Part shown: piece by piece, positions 1-8,932 of the stretch
How the letters are laid out: each line of letters opens with the position of its first letter
Position numbering within the stretch: the first letter of the stretch is position 1
Source: CAYMUL01 sp964393605
GTDB lineage: Bacteria > Bacteroidota > Ignavibacteria > Ignavibacteriales > Ignavibacteriaceae
Assembly (NCBI GenBank): GCA_964393605.1
Contig: CAYMUL010000006.1
Location: 82,271-146,270, forward strand
Length of the DNA: 64,000 bases
Direction: 5' to 3'
The notes under the pieces: model-generated
The model's database searches: none
The model's input: the letters and a program-made list of their open reading frames with translations, nothing else
What the model was told of the DNA's origin: nothing
Position numbers and translations under genes: made by a program

Positions 1-455
1 CTTCTGTCATGATTAAGGATGACGACATTTTAATTAAAGGTGTAGGTGCGAGAGGAAATAGTAAAATACCGATTTCACTTCTCACACAAATTGTCGGAAT
101 GAGAATGAAAGAACTCTTCGAAATAATTGATCAGGATATTCGAAGCAGTGGATTGAAAGGAAAAATTAAAAGCGGAATTGTTCTAACCGGCGGCGGTTCT
201 TTATTGAACGGAACTGCTGAACTCGCACGCGAAGTATTCAGCATTCCGGCAAGAATCGGAGTGCCGCTCGACTCAGTCGCAATGGGTTTGAACAATATTG
301 AAAAACCTGAATATGCAACCGTAATCGGATTGTTACGCGGAATTCCCGGAAGCAAATCCTCCGAGCATATTCAAAGCGTAAAAAAGAAAAAAAATAAAAC
401 AAATGGACTAAACCAAGTCTGGAAAAATTTCAGAAAATTTTTTGACGAACTTTAA
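1..455 (+). CDS. ftsA: Cell division protein FtsA, C-terminal part (5' truncated by window edge)
   Basis: The frame is open from the first bases of the window, so this is the 3' end of a longer gene. The visible residues carry the actin-fold phosphate-binding signature VLTGGGSLLNG followed by the GVPLDSVAMG and ATVIGLLRG segments found near the end of FtsA. FtsA is the membrane-tethered actin homologue that anchors FtsZ filaments and recruits later divisome proteins. The lysine-rich tail before WKNFRKFFDEL fits the usual linker plus C-terminal amphipathic membrane-targeting helix. ftsZ starts 21 bp downstream on the same strand, the usual ftsA-ftsZ order at the end of a dcw cluster. Confidence 0.93.
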   Translation, partial: SVMIKDDDILIKGVGARGNSKIPISLLTQIVGMRMKELFEIIDQDIRSSGLKGKIKSGIVLTGGGSLLNGTAELAREVFSIPARIGVPLDSVAMGLNNIEKPEYATVIGLLRGIPGSKSSEHIQSVKKKKNKTNGLNQVWKNFRKFFDEL

Positions 456-476
456 CAAAAACAAAGGAAAAATATC

Positions 477-1757
477 ATGCCTGCTTTCATTACCCTTGAC
501 CGTGAAAAACCGATGAGCGCAATCTTAAGAGTTTGCGGAGTCGGCGGAGGCGGTTGCAACGCCGTTGAATCTATGATTAAAAAAGGTTTGAACGGAGTAG
601 AATACATCGTTGTAAATACCGATGCACAAGTGCTAGATTCGAATCCCGCACAACATAAAATCCAAATTGGAACAAGAATAACCAAAGGGCTTGGCGCCGG
701 TGCTGACCCCAACGTCGGGAAAAAAGCAACGGAAGAAGACAAAGAAAAAATTGCCGAAGTTTTAACTGGAAGCGACATGGTTTTCATCACGGCAGGAATG
801 GGTGGTGGCACCGGAACCGGTGGCGCACCTGTTGTTGCTGAAGTTGCGAAGAGTCTTGGCTCCCTTGTTGTAGCAATTGTTACTAAACCATTCAAGTGGG
901 AGGGCAAACAACGAATGATGAATGCCGAACGAGGTATTCAAGAATTGAAAAAATATGTGGATAGTTTAATTGTCATTCCGAATGAAAGATTGTTAAACAT
1001 TCTCGACAAAAACATAAATGCATTCGCAGCATTTGATAAACCGAATGAAGTGCTTTACGAAGCTACAAGAGGAATTGCGGATATTATTACTGTTCGCGGA
1101 TTGATAAATGTTGACTTCGCCGATGTCCGATCAGTTATGGATAGTAGCGGTGTTGCAATTATGGGTTGCGGAATTGCAAGCGGTGAAAATCGGGCAATTG
1201 AAGCGGCTCAAAAAGCAATCTCTTCTCCGTTACTTGAAGGCATGAATATCAAAGGTGCTAAGAGTTTGCTTCTGAATGTTACCGGTTCTTCAAATCTTTC
1301 CATGAATGAAGTTCACGAAGGGAGTAACATCATCTTCCAAGCCGCAGGCGAAGAAACAAATGTTATTTTCGGATGCGTTCTTAAAGAAGAGATGCTTGAT
1401 CACGTTTCGTTCACGGTTATCGCAACCGGATTTGATGCAGGAGAAAAAATGTTCGAACCTTCTGTTAATGAAAAAAAAGAAGATAATTTCATCAATGTCC
1501 TCAGGGATCGTATGAAACTTCCTACGGTGAAAAATCTCGAATCGGAAGATTTAGACAGACCGACATTCATTCGAAGCGCTGAAAAATTGATGGAAGATTC
1601 GGATGAACCGAATCCACAGCCCGAACACTTCTTTGAAAATCTTCGCAAGCCTGTCTACGAAAAACAGATTAAAGAAGAAGCCAAAGGATTCTTCGAATCT
1701 CTTAATGACGATGATGAAGAAGCAAGTTCAGAATTTTTAAGAAAAATAATGGACTGA
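477..1757 (+). CDS. ftsZ: Cell division protein FtsZ
   Basis: This 426-residue protein is the tubulin-like GTPase that forms the cytokinetic ring. The N-terminal nucleotide-binding loop VGGGGCNAV lies near residues 22-30, and the tubulin signature loop GMGGGTGTG lies near residue 107. The T7/synergy region and a long acidic linker follow. The extreme C-terminus, SEFLRKIMD, resembles the conserved FtsZ tail peptide that docks to FtsA. The chosen ATG at 477 is preceded by an AAAGGAAAAAT purine stretch. An alternative in-frame Met13 exists but the longer form fits the spacing to ftsA. It is probably co-transcribed with ftsA. Confidence 0.97.
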   Translation: MPAFITLDREKPMSAILRVCGVGGGGCNAVESMIKKGLNGVEYIVVNTDAQVLDSNPAQHKIQIGTRITKGLGAGADPNVGKKATEEDKEKIAEVLTGSDMVFITAGMGGGTGTGGAPVVAEVAKSLGSLVVAIVTKPFKWEGKQRMMNAERGIQELKKYVDSLIVIPNERLLNILDKNINAFAAFDKPNEVLYEATRGIADIITVRGLINVDFADVRSVMDSSGVAIMGCGIASGENRAIEAAQKAISSPLLEGMNIKGAKSLLLNVTGSSNLSMNEVHEGSNIIFQAAGEETNVIFGCVLKEEMLDHVSFTVIATGFDAGEKMFEPSVNEKKEDNFINVLRDRMKLPTVKNLESEDLDRPTFIRSAEKLMEDSDEPNPQPEHFFENLRKPVYEKQIKEEAKGFFESLNDDDEEASSEFLRKIMD

Positions 1758-1759
1758 CT

Positions 1760-1954
1760 TTATTCGTCAATAAATCTCGTTTCTGCTGCGGCCATCTCGT
1801 CTTCGTCAATTTTTAAAATTACGCGATTTGGTCTGCAGCAGATACGGCATTCTTCAATAAAATCTTGTTCTCCCTCGACTGTCAAATCAACCCAAACTGT
1901 ATTGTGTGTTCCGCAATATTGGCACACCCAAACAACATCATCTTCGGCTAACAT
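1760..1954 (-). CDS. CPXCG-family small cysteine-rich protein
   Basis: A 64-residue protein has two zinc-knuckle-like pairs, CQYCG near the N-terminus and CRICCRPN in the middle, followed by an acidic tail. This arrangement matches the small CPXCG (putative zinc-binding) family, for which no biochemical role is established. The ATG at 1954 is preceded by GAGG on the minus strand at good spacing. The gene converges on ftsZ with only 2 bp between the stop codons and no recognisable hairpin there. Confidence 0.75.
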   Translation of the reverse strand: MLAEDDVVWVCQYCGTHNTVWVDLTVEGEQDFIEECRICCRPNRVILKIDEDEMAAAETRFIDE

Positions 1955-2210
1955 AATTTCCTCATTTCTTTATAGAAATATTTTTATTGAATTCATTTAA
2001 TAGTTAATCATTTTCTTCCTTACAAAAAATTAACTTGTTTATGTGGTGAGAATTCAAAATATTTTTTCTAAGTTTGCTGCGATGCAAATTACTTTTTTGC
2101 AAAAACTTTTTTCTCGCCAATAATTCTCTTTCATTTTTTCTCACTTAAAGTTAAGTCCACCCAAAAAGAAAAATTATTTTTCAAATTCCATTGTTTGAAA
2201 ATTTTCTTTC

Positions 2211-2259
2211 TTGACTTTTAATTCTGAAAATTCTAACATAGTGTTCAAATGAACACTAT
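2211..2259 (+). promoter_or_regulatory. Candidate promoter with 22-bp palindromic operator overlapping the start codon
   Basis: TTGACT (2211-2216), a 17-bp spacer and TAACAT (2234-2239) form a sigma70-like promoter. A perfect inverted repeat, ATAGTGTTCA-AA-TGAACACTAT, spans 2238-2259, overlapping the -10 end, the expected transcription start and the ATG at 2249. The GTTC-N4-GAAC core recalls SOS boxes bound by LexA-type repressors, but the species-specific LexA motif is not known from this window. A repressor bound here would block the polymerase gene directly. Confidence 0.5.
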
Positions 2260-3955
2260 TTTGTTAAACCCGAATTTATCACCCGAAGAAGAAAATTTTG
2301 ATTTGGCTTCTTATCGCTTTCAAGGCAAGAGAAGAGACGAAACGAGAATAGCTTCTTTATTTCCAGCATTGCCGCGAAATACGAGAAATGTTCCGTTCGA
2401 TATTTTTGATTACAAAATGCTCTTCGGAGATAAAGCGACAAACGACTTGATTCGCGCGGGAAACACGATTGGCTGTTTCTATATCGAATCACCCGGAATG
2501 CGTTCTTTGTTGAAAAGATTATCCGTACGAAATTTTGAAATGCTCACTGCGGCAAGTTCGGTTATACGCCCCGGCGTTGCCGAAAGCGGAATGATGCAGG
2601 AGTTTATCGCGCGGCATAAAAATCCGAAACTGCGCAAATATCTTGTGCCTGAACTTGAAAAATATCTTGGGGAAACTTACGGAGTGATGATCTATCAGGA
2701 AGATGTTATAAAAGTTGCGCATCATGTCGCGGGGCTTTCTTTGGAAGAAGCGGATTTACTTCGCAGGGCAATGAGCGGAAAGCTACGTTCACACACGGCG
2801 ATGCAAAGAGTAAAAGAAAAATTTTTCGAATCGGCTGCGCAAAAAGGATTCACGGCAAAAATTGTAACCGAGTTATGGCGGCAAATAGAATCGTTTGCCG
2901 GTTATGCATTCTGCAAAGCGCATAGTGCTTCGTTCGCGTTACTTTCATATCAAGTTGCGTTTCTCAAAACTCATTACCCCGCGGAGTTTATGGCTTCGGT
3001 ATTGAGCAACAGAGGCGGATATTATTCTGCCGCAGTTTATGTGCAGGAATGTAAGCGGCTCGGTCTGAAAGTTTTGCTCCCTTCCGTCAACGAAAGTATG
3101 TACGAATACGCAGGAGATAAAGACGAAGTAAGGATCGGTTTGATGGCGATAAAAAATTTTTCGCAAAACTCCGCCGATACAATAGTTTCCGAACGAAATA
3201 AAAACGGAAAGTTTTTTTCGCTGCCGGATTTTTTAGTGAGAACGGGAATCAGGTATGAAGAAGCAGCGATGCTAATTAAGTGCGGCGCAATGGATTGCTT
3301 CGGGCTTACGCGCCCAACATTGATGCGGCTTCTCGATGTTTATATTCATCACCTGAAAATTTTTGATAATAGAATTCCGAACCTTTTTGATTACGAATCT
3401 TTTCAACTTGAACAAAAAGTTATTACGAATATCGATTATACAATCGAAGAAAAATGCAGAATTGAATTTGAAACATTCGACTTTATGATTTCAAAACATC
3501 CGCTTGAATTTTTCAATATCAATTATGACGGAAAGAAAATTATCACAGCGGCGCAGATGAATTCATTCGATAAAAAATTTGTAAAGATGGTCGGATGGTA
3601 CATGACTTCGAAGCGGATACGCACGCGCAAAGGAGATATTATGAAATTTCTTTCGCTCGAAGATTTGAGCGGCACTTTTGAAGCAGTAATCTTTCCGAAA
3701 GTTTATTCCATTGTTGCCGAAAAAACTTTAACGATGGGTCCATATTTTTTAGAAGGGTTTGTCGATGCAGAAGGGGGGAATAATCTTGTCGTAAAGAAAT
3801 TAGAAATTCTTTCCGCGCTCGAATTGAAAAACAGTTTGCAGAAAGACAGCGTCGATCATAATTATTACGGCGATAAAGAAAAAATTGATCTTGAAGAATT
3901 TGCGATTGTTGAATCGTTGAACCAAGAACTGCTTCGCAAAGCTTATGCAGGATAA
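2249..3955 (+). CDS. DnaE-like DNA polymerase III alpha fragment lacking PHP and catalytic palm domains
   Basis: The 568-residue product matches only the C-terminal half of bacterial DnaE. Similarity begins at IGCFYIESPGM, which aligns to the TAVFQLESRGM segment of E. coli DnaE after its palm domain. It runs through the fingers (YGVMIYQEDVIKVAHHVAG, LRRAMSGK), FAGYAFCKAHSASFALLSYQ, the helix-hairpin-helix region and an OB fold (VKMVGWYMTSKRIRTRKGD). The N-terminal PHP domain and the palm aspartates are absent, and only about 290 bp separate it from the previous gene, so the missing half is not upstream. The frame is intact. Either this is a 5'-deleted relic or a catalytically dead accessory protein. 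The ATG at 2249 has no ribosome-binding site and lies inside a palindrome, so the start is uncertain. Confidence 0.75.
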   Translation: MNTILLNPNLSPEEENFDLASYRFQGKRRDETRIASLFPALPRNTRNVPFDIFDYKMLFGDKATNDLIRAGNTIGCFYIESPGMRSLLKRLSVRNFEMLTAASSVIRPGVAESGMMQEFIARHKNPKLRKYLVPELEKYLGETYGVMIYQEDVIKVAHHVAGLSLEEADLLRRAMSGKLRSHTAMQRVKEKFFESAAQKGFTAKIVTELWRQIESFAGYAFCKAHSASFALLSYQVAFLKTHYPAEFMASVLSNRGGYYSAAVYVQECKRLGLKVLLPSVNESMYEYAGDKDEVRIGLMAIKNFSQNSADTIVSERNKNGKFFSLPDFLVRTGIRYEEAAMLIKCGAMDCFGLTRPTLMRLLDVYIHHLKIFDNRIPNLFDYESFQLEQKVITNIDYTIEEKCRIEFETFDFMISKHPLEFFNINYDGKKIITAAQMNSFDKKFVKMVGWYMTSKRIRTRKGDIMKFLSLEDLSGTFEAVIFPKVYSIVAEKTLTMGPYFLEGFVDAEGGNNLVVKKLEILSALELKNSLQKDSVDHNYYGDKEKIDLEEFAIVESLNQELLRKAYAG

Positions 3956-3976
3956 ATATTTTTTTCCGAAAGGAAA

Positions 3977-4474
3977 TTATTTGTAATTCACAAATTGGGT
4001 AGGGAAATCGAAATCGGTATCGCGGACAAGTTTTTGCACAGCTTGAAGGTCGTCTATCTTTGCACCCTGTACTCGCACCTGTTCATCCTGAATTTGTGCA
4101 TTAACTTTTAACTTTGAATCTTTAATCAGTGAAGTAATCTTCTTTGCATTTTCTTTTGAAATACCGACTTGCAAAGAAATTTTTTGTTTGATCCTACCGC
4201 CGCCGGCAGTTTCCGGTTCATCATATTTCAATGCTTTAATAGAAATGCCGCGTTTAATAAATTTAGTTTGAAGAATATCGATTGTAGCTTTAAGTGAGTA
4301 ATCATCTTTCGAATTAATATTCAGCAGTTTGTCTTTTTTGTTTAACTCGATTTGCGTGTTGGAATCTTTCAAATCATAGCGTTGATGAATTTCTTTTATT
4401 GCTTGATTGACGGCATTGTCAACTTCCTGAAGATCAACTTCGGAGACAATATCGAACGAATGATTTTGAGCCAT
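3977..4474 (-). CDS. yajQ: YajQ-family nucleotide-binding protein
   Basis: This 165-residue protein matches the YajQ/DUF520 family along its whole length. It has the N-terminal HSFDIVSEVD strand, the RYDLKDS motif, the internal IKQKISLQVGIS segment and the closing FDFPTQFVNYK that is nearly invariant in the family. Members form two ferredoxin-like domains, and some have been reported to bind nucleotides including cyclic di-GMP. Its exact role here cannot be deduced. It converges on the DnaE-like gene and is followed upstream by tRNA-Pro on the same strand. Confidence 0.93.
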   Translation of the reverse strand: MAQNHSFDIVSEVDLQEVDNAVNQAIKEIHQRYDLKDSNTQIELNKKDKLLNINSKDDYSLKATIDILQTKFIKRGISIKALKYDEPETAGGGRIKQKISLQVGISKENAKKITSLIKDSKLKVNAQIQDEQVRVQGAKIDDLQAVQKLVRDTDFDFPTQFVNYK

Positions 4475-4590
4475 TAAATTTTCCTTTTAATTTTTTTTAT
4501 TGAAAAAAATAGAACACAAATAACAAAATGTTGATTGACTTATAAATAGACGAACAAAACAATATTATCAGTGTTCTATTTGTGCAGTTG

Positions 4591-4665
4591 TCGGGGCGAG
4601 TGGATTTGAACCACCGGCCTCCTGGTCCCGAACCAGGCGCTCTAACCGGGCTGAGCCACGCCCCG
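4591..4665 (-). tRNA. tRNA-Pro (anticodon CGG)
   Basis: Read on the minus strand, a complete cloverleaf of 75 nt folds. The acceptor stem is CGGGGCG/CGCCCCG with discriminator A. The D arm is GCTC/GAGC, the anticodon stem CCTGG/CCAGG encloses TTCGGGA (anticodon CGG), the variable loop is 5 nt, and the T arm carries TTCAAAT. The C1-G72 pair and A73 agree with proline identity. The 3' CCA is not encoded. Confidence 0.95.
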
Positions 4666-5057
4666 CTTTGTTTTATTTTTTTGTCGCACAAAAATAGGAA
4701 TTCCTGCAAAATTTTTTTAGAATTTTTTGATGAGTCTACGCACGCATTTTTTTCGAGTACGTTTTTAACTTGATGAAAAATCATAAAAATTGCTACAAAC
4801 AGAAATTATTATGTATGTATTTTTGTGAGTGAAAAAAAATCGTTTTGATTAAACAGAAAGACGAGATGAATTGTCAGGTAACATGACATTTAACTAGTTC
4901 TGAGTTCAAATGAAAATTTTTACAAATTTTAATAAAACTATTGGAAAAATCATTTATTTATAATAATTTACATACAAGTAATTGAAGAAGATTCTGAACT
5001 GAAAAATTTTTAATTGAATAAAATGAAAAATCATATTAACAAAATCAGAGGTATTAT
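4666..5057. other. Intergenic, no gene seen
   Basis: This AT-rich stretch between tRNA-Pro and the OmpA-family gene has no frame with coding character. A TGTCA-N7-TGACA inverted repeat at 4872-4888 is the only structured element noticed. The promoter of the downstream gene must lie here but I cannot place it with confidence. Confidence 0.6.
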
Positions 5058-6182
5058 ATGAAAAAGTTAGTTTCGCTAACTTTATTATTCGTTGCTTTAA
5101 CGATAACAGAAACTAATTCTCAACCTTTTAAGGACAGCTGGGGATTAGGTTTTGGACTCACAAGTCCAAGATTAATGGGAGATATTCCCGCAGAAGCACT
5201 TGATTTCGGCGGACACTTAAATGTAACACGTGAATTCAATGAATTCGATTTCATGAGATTCCGTTTAAATTATTTAATGTTCACAGGTAATGCAGATTTC
5301 AGCAATAATGCAATTGTATTCGGGTTTGATTATGCTCGTAAACTCGTGTACTGTGGAGATTTCCATCTCTATATGGGAATCGGTGGTTCGATACTTTATT
5401 TTACGCCGGATAAAGGTGTAACTGTAAAAAATGAAGCTCGATTCGGCGAAGTTGCCGCCCACGTCATTGCCGGCGGTTATTACAATATCGATGAAGAATG
5501 GTCATTCAAATCCGAATTAATGCAAACAACAGTCTCAACCGATCGCTTTGATGGAACACAAGCTCCGGGCGGCGGCGGAATGTTCGGCGGTTCAATCGAT
5601 TCATATATTTCGTTAGATTTTGGTTTAGTCTATTTCTTCGACCGTGGTGAAAAATCAGACATCGTTTGTGATATGTATGAAGGTGTTAAGACTATTAAAA
5701 CTGAAACTGAAGCAAAAATCGATTATGACAAAATTGAATCTATCATCCAAAAATATGCTTCCAAACCCGCAGTTGTTGATTACGATAAAATCGAATCAAT
5801 CGTTAAGAAAAATGCAGGAGAAGTTACCGTTAAAAAATCAACTGATAATTGGGTTCTTGTCGGTATCAACTTCGATTTCAACAGCTCAAACTTGAGACCG
5901 GAATCTTATTCAATTCTCTCAAATGCCGCTCAAGTTCTATTAATGAATCCTGAACTTCGCGTAGAAATTCAAGGACACACTGACAATATCGGCTCGGCTG
6001 ATGCAAACAAGAAACTCTCACAACAAAGAGCTGAGATGGTTAAGAAATTCTTAGTCTCGAAGGGAGTTGCCGCATCAAGATTATCAACTGTTGGTTATGG
6101 TTCTGCAAATCCAATTGCTGATAACAAAACTGCCGACGGTAGAATGTTCAACAGAAGAATTGAATTCAGAATAATTAAATAA
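5058..6182 (+). CDS. OmpA-family outer membrane protein
   Basis: The 374-residue product begins with a signal peptide (MKKLVSLTLLFVALTITETNS, cleaved near residue 21). About 190 residues of alternating aromatic/hydrophobic strands follow, as expected for a small outer-membrane beta barrel. A linker contains two near-copies of DYDKIESI(I/V). The last 110 residues form an OmpA/MotB-type peptidoglycan-binding domain, with FDFNSSNLRPES, IQGHTDNIGS, LSQQRAEMVKKFL and FNRRIEFRI. It probably tethers the outer membrane to the cell wall. It is monocistronic, with an AGAGG ribosome-binding site and a strong terminator immediately downstream. Confidence 0.9.
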   Translation: MKKLVSLTLLFVALTITETNSQPFKDSWGLGFGLTSPRLMGDIPAEALDFGGHLNVTREFNEFDFMRFRLNYLMFTGNADFSNNAIVFGFDYARKLVYCGDFHLYMGIGGSILYFTPDKGVTVKNEARFGEVAAHVIAGGYYNIDEEWSFKSELMQTTVSTDRFDGTQAPGGGGMFGGSIDSYISLDFGLVYFFDRGEKSDIVCDMYEGVKTIKTETEAKIDYDKIESIIQKYASKPAVVDYDKIESIVKKNAGEVTVKKSTDNWVLVGINFDFNSSNLRPESYSILSNAAQVLLMNPELRVEIQGHTDNIGSADANKKLSQQRAEMVKKFLVSKGVAASRLSTVGYGSANPIADNKTADGRMFNRRIEFRIIK

Positions 6183-6212
6183 AAATTTAGTAATACCCTT
6201 TGTTAAGTAGAG

Positions 6213-6242
6213 ATGGGTCGCAATTGCGACCCATTTTTTTTT
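6213..6242 (+). terminator. Rho-independent terminator of the OmpA-family gene
   Basis: A 22-bp perfect palindrome (ATGGGTCGCA/TGCGACCCAT arms around AT) at 6213-6234 runs into a T tract from 6234 to 6242. It lies 30 bp after the stop codon of the OmpA-family gene. Confidence 0.9.
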
Positions 6243-7872
6243 ATAAGAATAGCAAACGAACAATAAAAAGTGCGGCAAGAATTCCTGCTATATCTGCCAA
6301 TATTCCCGCCGGCAGAGCGTGGCGCGTTTTCTTAATATTCACTGCACCGAAATAAACTGCCAATACATAAAAAGTTGTTTCAGTACTTCCATAAAAAGTT
6401 GAAACTAAAATTCCCAGAAATGAATCCGGTCCGTGAACGGAAATTATTTCTGCCATAATTCCAAGAGAACCGCTACCGGAAAGTGGACGCATCAACGCCA
6501 TTGGCAATGCTTCAGCGGGCATCCCAACAAAATCTGTTATAGGTCTTAGAATATAAACTAGCCAATCCATTGCACCTCCGGAGCGAAAGATTCCGATTGC
6601 CATCAACATTGCAACAAGATATGGAATTATTCTTACCGCGACGTTGAAACCTTCTTTTGCACCTTCGACGAATGATTCATAGACTTTTACTTTTTTCAAG
6701 AATCCAAATCCCACAAAAATAAAAATTAGAAATGGAATAGCGAGAGTGGATACAAGTTGAATTGTTTGTTTCAAAAAATCTGCGTTCAACGAAGGCAATG
6801 AATTTCCCAGTACGGCAAAAACTCCGGTTAGATAAAGGATGAGGATGGATAGTATTACGCCGAAGATTTTTAATAATGTCTTCAAATTGCTTTTGAAAAA
6901 ATTTATAAACGAAAAATTTGGTATGGAAAATTTTTCAAAAATTTTTGCTGCAGTGATTGCAACAGTAGTGGCACACAGAGAACCGAACAATGCAGTACCG
7001 ATTATTACAGCAGGTTGAGTACTTCCCGCACTGGCTCTGATTGCAATTGCAGTCGCGGGAATCAATGTTAGCCCGGCAGTGTTAATTGCCAAAAATGTAC
7101 ACATTGCATTAGAAGCCGTACCTTTTTCAGGATTGAGTTTATCAAGTTCTTCCATAGCTTTCAAACCAAATGGAGTTGCGGCATTTCCCAAACCTAAAAA
7201 GTTTGCGGAAATATTCATAATCATTGAACCCATTGCAGGATGTTCAGTCGGGACATCAGGAAACAAAAATTTTGTGATTGGTTTTAGCGCGCGCGCGATG
7301 TAAGTAATCAATCCGGCTTCTTCGGCTATTTTCATCACACCGAGCCAAAGAGCCATAATCCCGATTAAGCCGAGAGAAATATTAACCGCAGTTTCGGCGT
7401 AGCTTAATGCGGCATTTGTTATCTCTTTCATTTTTATCAGAGAAACACTTTCCAATTTTACAGAGACGAGAAATTCGTTCGGCGCAATTTTGTTTTGAAT
7501 GACAGCAACTCCACTGATGTCGTCATTCTTTCCGTTGACAGCCGCAATTTTTTTCCAAATCTCAGGAGAGTTTTCATTTATCTTGAAGAAGAGAGTCGCT
7601 TCTTTCAATTTATCGGCGAAAGAGATTTTTGCGTTTATAGAAACATCCTCTTCAACTTTTACATCGTAAAATTTTGAGAATGCGTTTTTATCAATCGTTA
7701 ATGTTCCATCAAAAGATTTATTCTTTTCTAACCCATTTTCATCGCTTGGCGTGAATGAAGCCTGAAAAGAATTTTCGTTTCGATATTTATTACTCGTCGA
7801 ATCGGAAATATCCGAAGAGAGAGCCGCCGTAAGCCCAAGAATTATAAGCCCGAGCCATACATAGTTCAACAT
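6241..7872 (-). CDS. Fused SpmA/SpmB-type nucleoside-recognition (Gate) domain membrane protein
   Basis: The 543-residue polytopic membrane protein joins a SpmA-like N-terminal half to a SpmB-like C-terminal half, as in many Bacteroidota. The C-terminal half has VRIIPYLVAMLMAIGIFR, LMRPLSGSGSLGIMAE and STFYGSTETTFYVLAVYFG, which are typical of SpmB. Between the first helix (MLNYVWLGLIILGLTAAL) and the rest of the SpmA half is an insertion of roughly 130 hydrophilic residues, probably an extracytoplasmic domain. Gate-domain proteins are thought to move small solutes, but the substrate is unknown. It lies 1 bp downstream of the amidase gene and is probably in one operon with it. Confidence 0.85.
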   Translation of the reverse strand: MLNYVWLGLIILGLTAALSSDISDSTSNKYRNENSFQASFTPSDENGLEKNKSFDGTLTIDKNAFSKFYDVKVEEDVSINAKISFADKLKEATLFFKINENSPEIWKKIAAVNGKNDDISGVAVIQNKIAPNEFLVSVKLESVSLIKMKEITNAALSYAETAVNISLGLIGIMALWLGVMKIAEEAGLITYIARALKPITKFLFPDVPTEHPAMGSMIMNISANFLGLGNAATPFGLKAMEELDKLNPEKGTASNAMCTFLAINTAGLTLIPATAIAIRASAGSTQPAVIIGTALFGSLCATTVAITAAKIFEKFSIPNFSFINFFKSNLKTLLKIFGVILSILILYLTGVFAVLGNSLPSLNADFLKQTIQLVSTLAIPFLIFIFVGFGFLKKVKVYESFVEGAKEGFNVAVRIIPYLVAMLMAIGIFRSGGAMDWLVYILRPITDFVGMPAEALPMALMRPLSGSGSLGIMAEIISVHGPDSFLGILVSTFYGSTETTFYVLAVYFGAVNIKKTRHALPAGILADIAGILAALFIVRLLFL

Positions 7873-8901
7873 TTAGTTCTCCTCTTTTAGTACATATTTT
7901 CTGTGGAAGGGAAGGGCGTGAATTCCCATTTTATTTGCCGCAATAATTCGTACAACAACTTCATCCGCCGCATGAATTCTTATCGCGAGTGTATTTGATT
8001 TTTTATCAAACAAAAAATCTTCCGACTCGGTTGAATCAACAAAAACGCGAATCGATCTTGTATCAATCCCGTTTGTATCTGCAAGAGCGAAACTGATTTC
8101 AAAATCAGCTCCAAATTTTTCTATCGATTGATACTCAATTTGCGGTGCACCGATTTTATAATATCTACTCAACCCTCTAAAAATTCCCCATGCTTGAATT
8201 TTATTGAACTCCTCAAGTGCCAATCTTTCCTCTTCAAAGTGATGAGTGTGAAAACCACATTCAACAAGTACTGATGGAATTTCTGTTACACGCAGAACAG
8301 AAAAACCCGCGCCGGGATAAATGTTGTAATCGGAATACGTACCATCAAACGAACCAAGACCGCCGGAATTTCTCATTGCGTAACTCAAATCGCGTTGAAT
8401 AAAACGGGCAATATCTCTTTCTGATGGTTCATGTTCGTAATCCGATTCTTTTGCATGATAATATGTCGAAGTATAATTAGTCCAGTTATCGCCTTCCTGC
8501 CCTGGTGCGTTGTGATGGATGCTCAGAAAAAAATCTGCACCGGTACGATTAGCCATGTAAGAACGTTCTTTCAAATCAACCGTCGTATCTTTATCTCGCG
8601 ACATGATTACTTCAACTCCGGCTTGGGAAAGAAATTCACGAAGAAATAAACCGACGCGCAAATTAACATCTGCTTCGATAGCAAGCCCTTTTGCGCCTTT
8701 ATTTCTGCGGTCTTCACCGCCATGACCGGGATCAAGAAATATTTTTTTTCCGGTTAAATATGGTTTATGGGCATCAATAAATTTTTGAAATTTATCGTCA
8801 TCCTTAAATTCAATCGGAACTTCGTAATAGATTGGAACACTCGGCGTGCAACCAATAAAATAAACTGCCGCCAATAGGAAAAACAGAAATTTGATTTTCA
8901 T
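7873..8901 (-). CDS. N-acetylmuramoyl-L-alanine amidase (Amidase_3), lipoprotein
   Basis: The 342-residue product starts with a lipoprotein signal ending YFIGC, with Cys18 the predicted lipidated residue. The catalytic domain carries the zinc-ligand motifs of the Amidase_3 (AmiC/CwlM-type) family. These are FLDPGHGGEDRRNKG with the first His, the Glu in AIEADVNLRVG, FFLSIHHNA with the second His, and SVLVECGFHTH with the catalytic Glu. It should cleave the bond between MurNAc and the stem peptide in the periplasm. The last 100 residues form an extra beta-rich domain of unknown function. Confidence 0.9.
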   Translation of the reverse strand: MKIKFLFFLLAAVYFIGCTPSVPIYYEVPIEFKDDDKFQKFIDAHKPYLTGKKIFLDPGHGGEDRRNKGAKGLAIEADVNLRVGLFLREFLSQAGVEVIMSRDKDTTVDLKERSYMANRTGADFFLSIHHNAPGQEGDNWTNYTSTYYHAKESDYEHEPSERDIARFIQRDLSYAMRNSGGLGSFDGTYSDYNIYPGAGFSVLRVTEIPSVLVECGFHTHHFEEERLALEEFNKIQAWGIFRGLSRYYKIGAPQIEYQSIEKFGADFEISFALADTNGIDTRSIRVFVDSTESEDFLFDKKSNTLAIRIHAADEVVVRIIAANKMGIHALPFHRKYVLKEEN

Positions 8902-8932
8902 TCACTTCTCGTTTTAATTTGAAAAAAAATGT

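Noticed and set aside
4497..4784. Open frames across tRNA-Pro on both strands
   Set aside because: They overlap a full tRNA cloverleaf and have no protein-like features outside it.
4872..4888. TGTCA-N7-TGACA repeat as a fourth Crp/Fnr site
   Set aside because: The spacer is 7 rather than 6 bp and no TAnnTTT element lies at the shared 29.5-bp distance.
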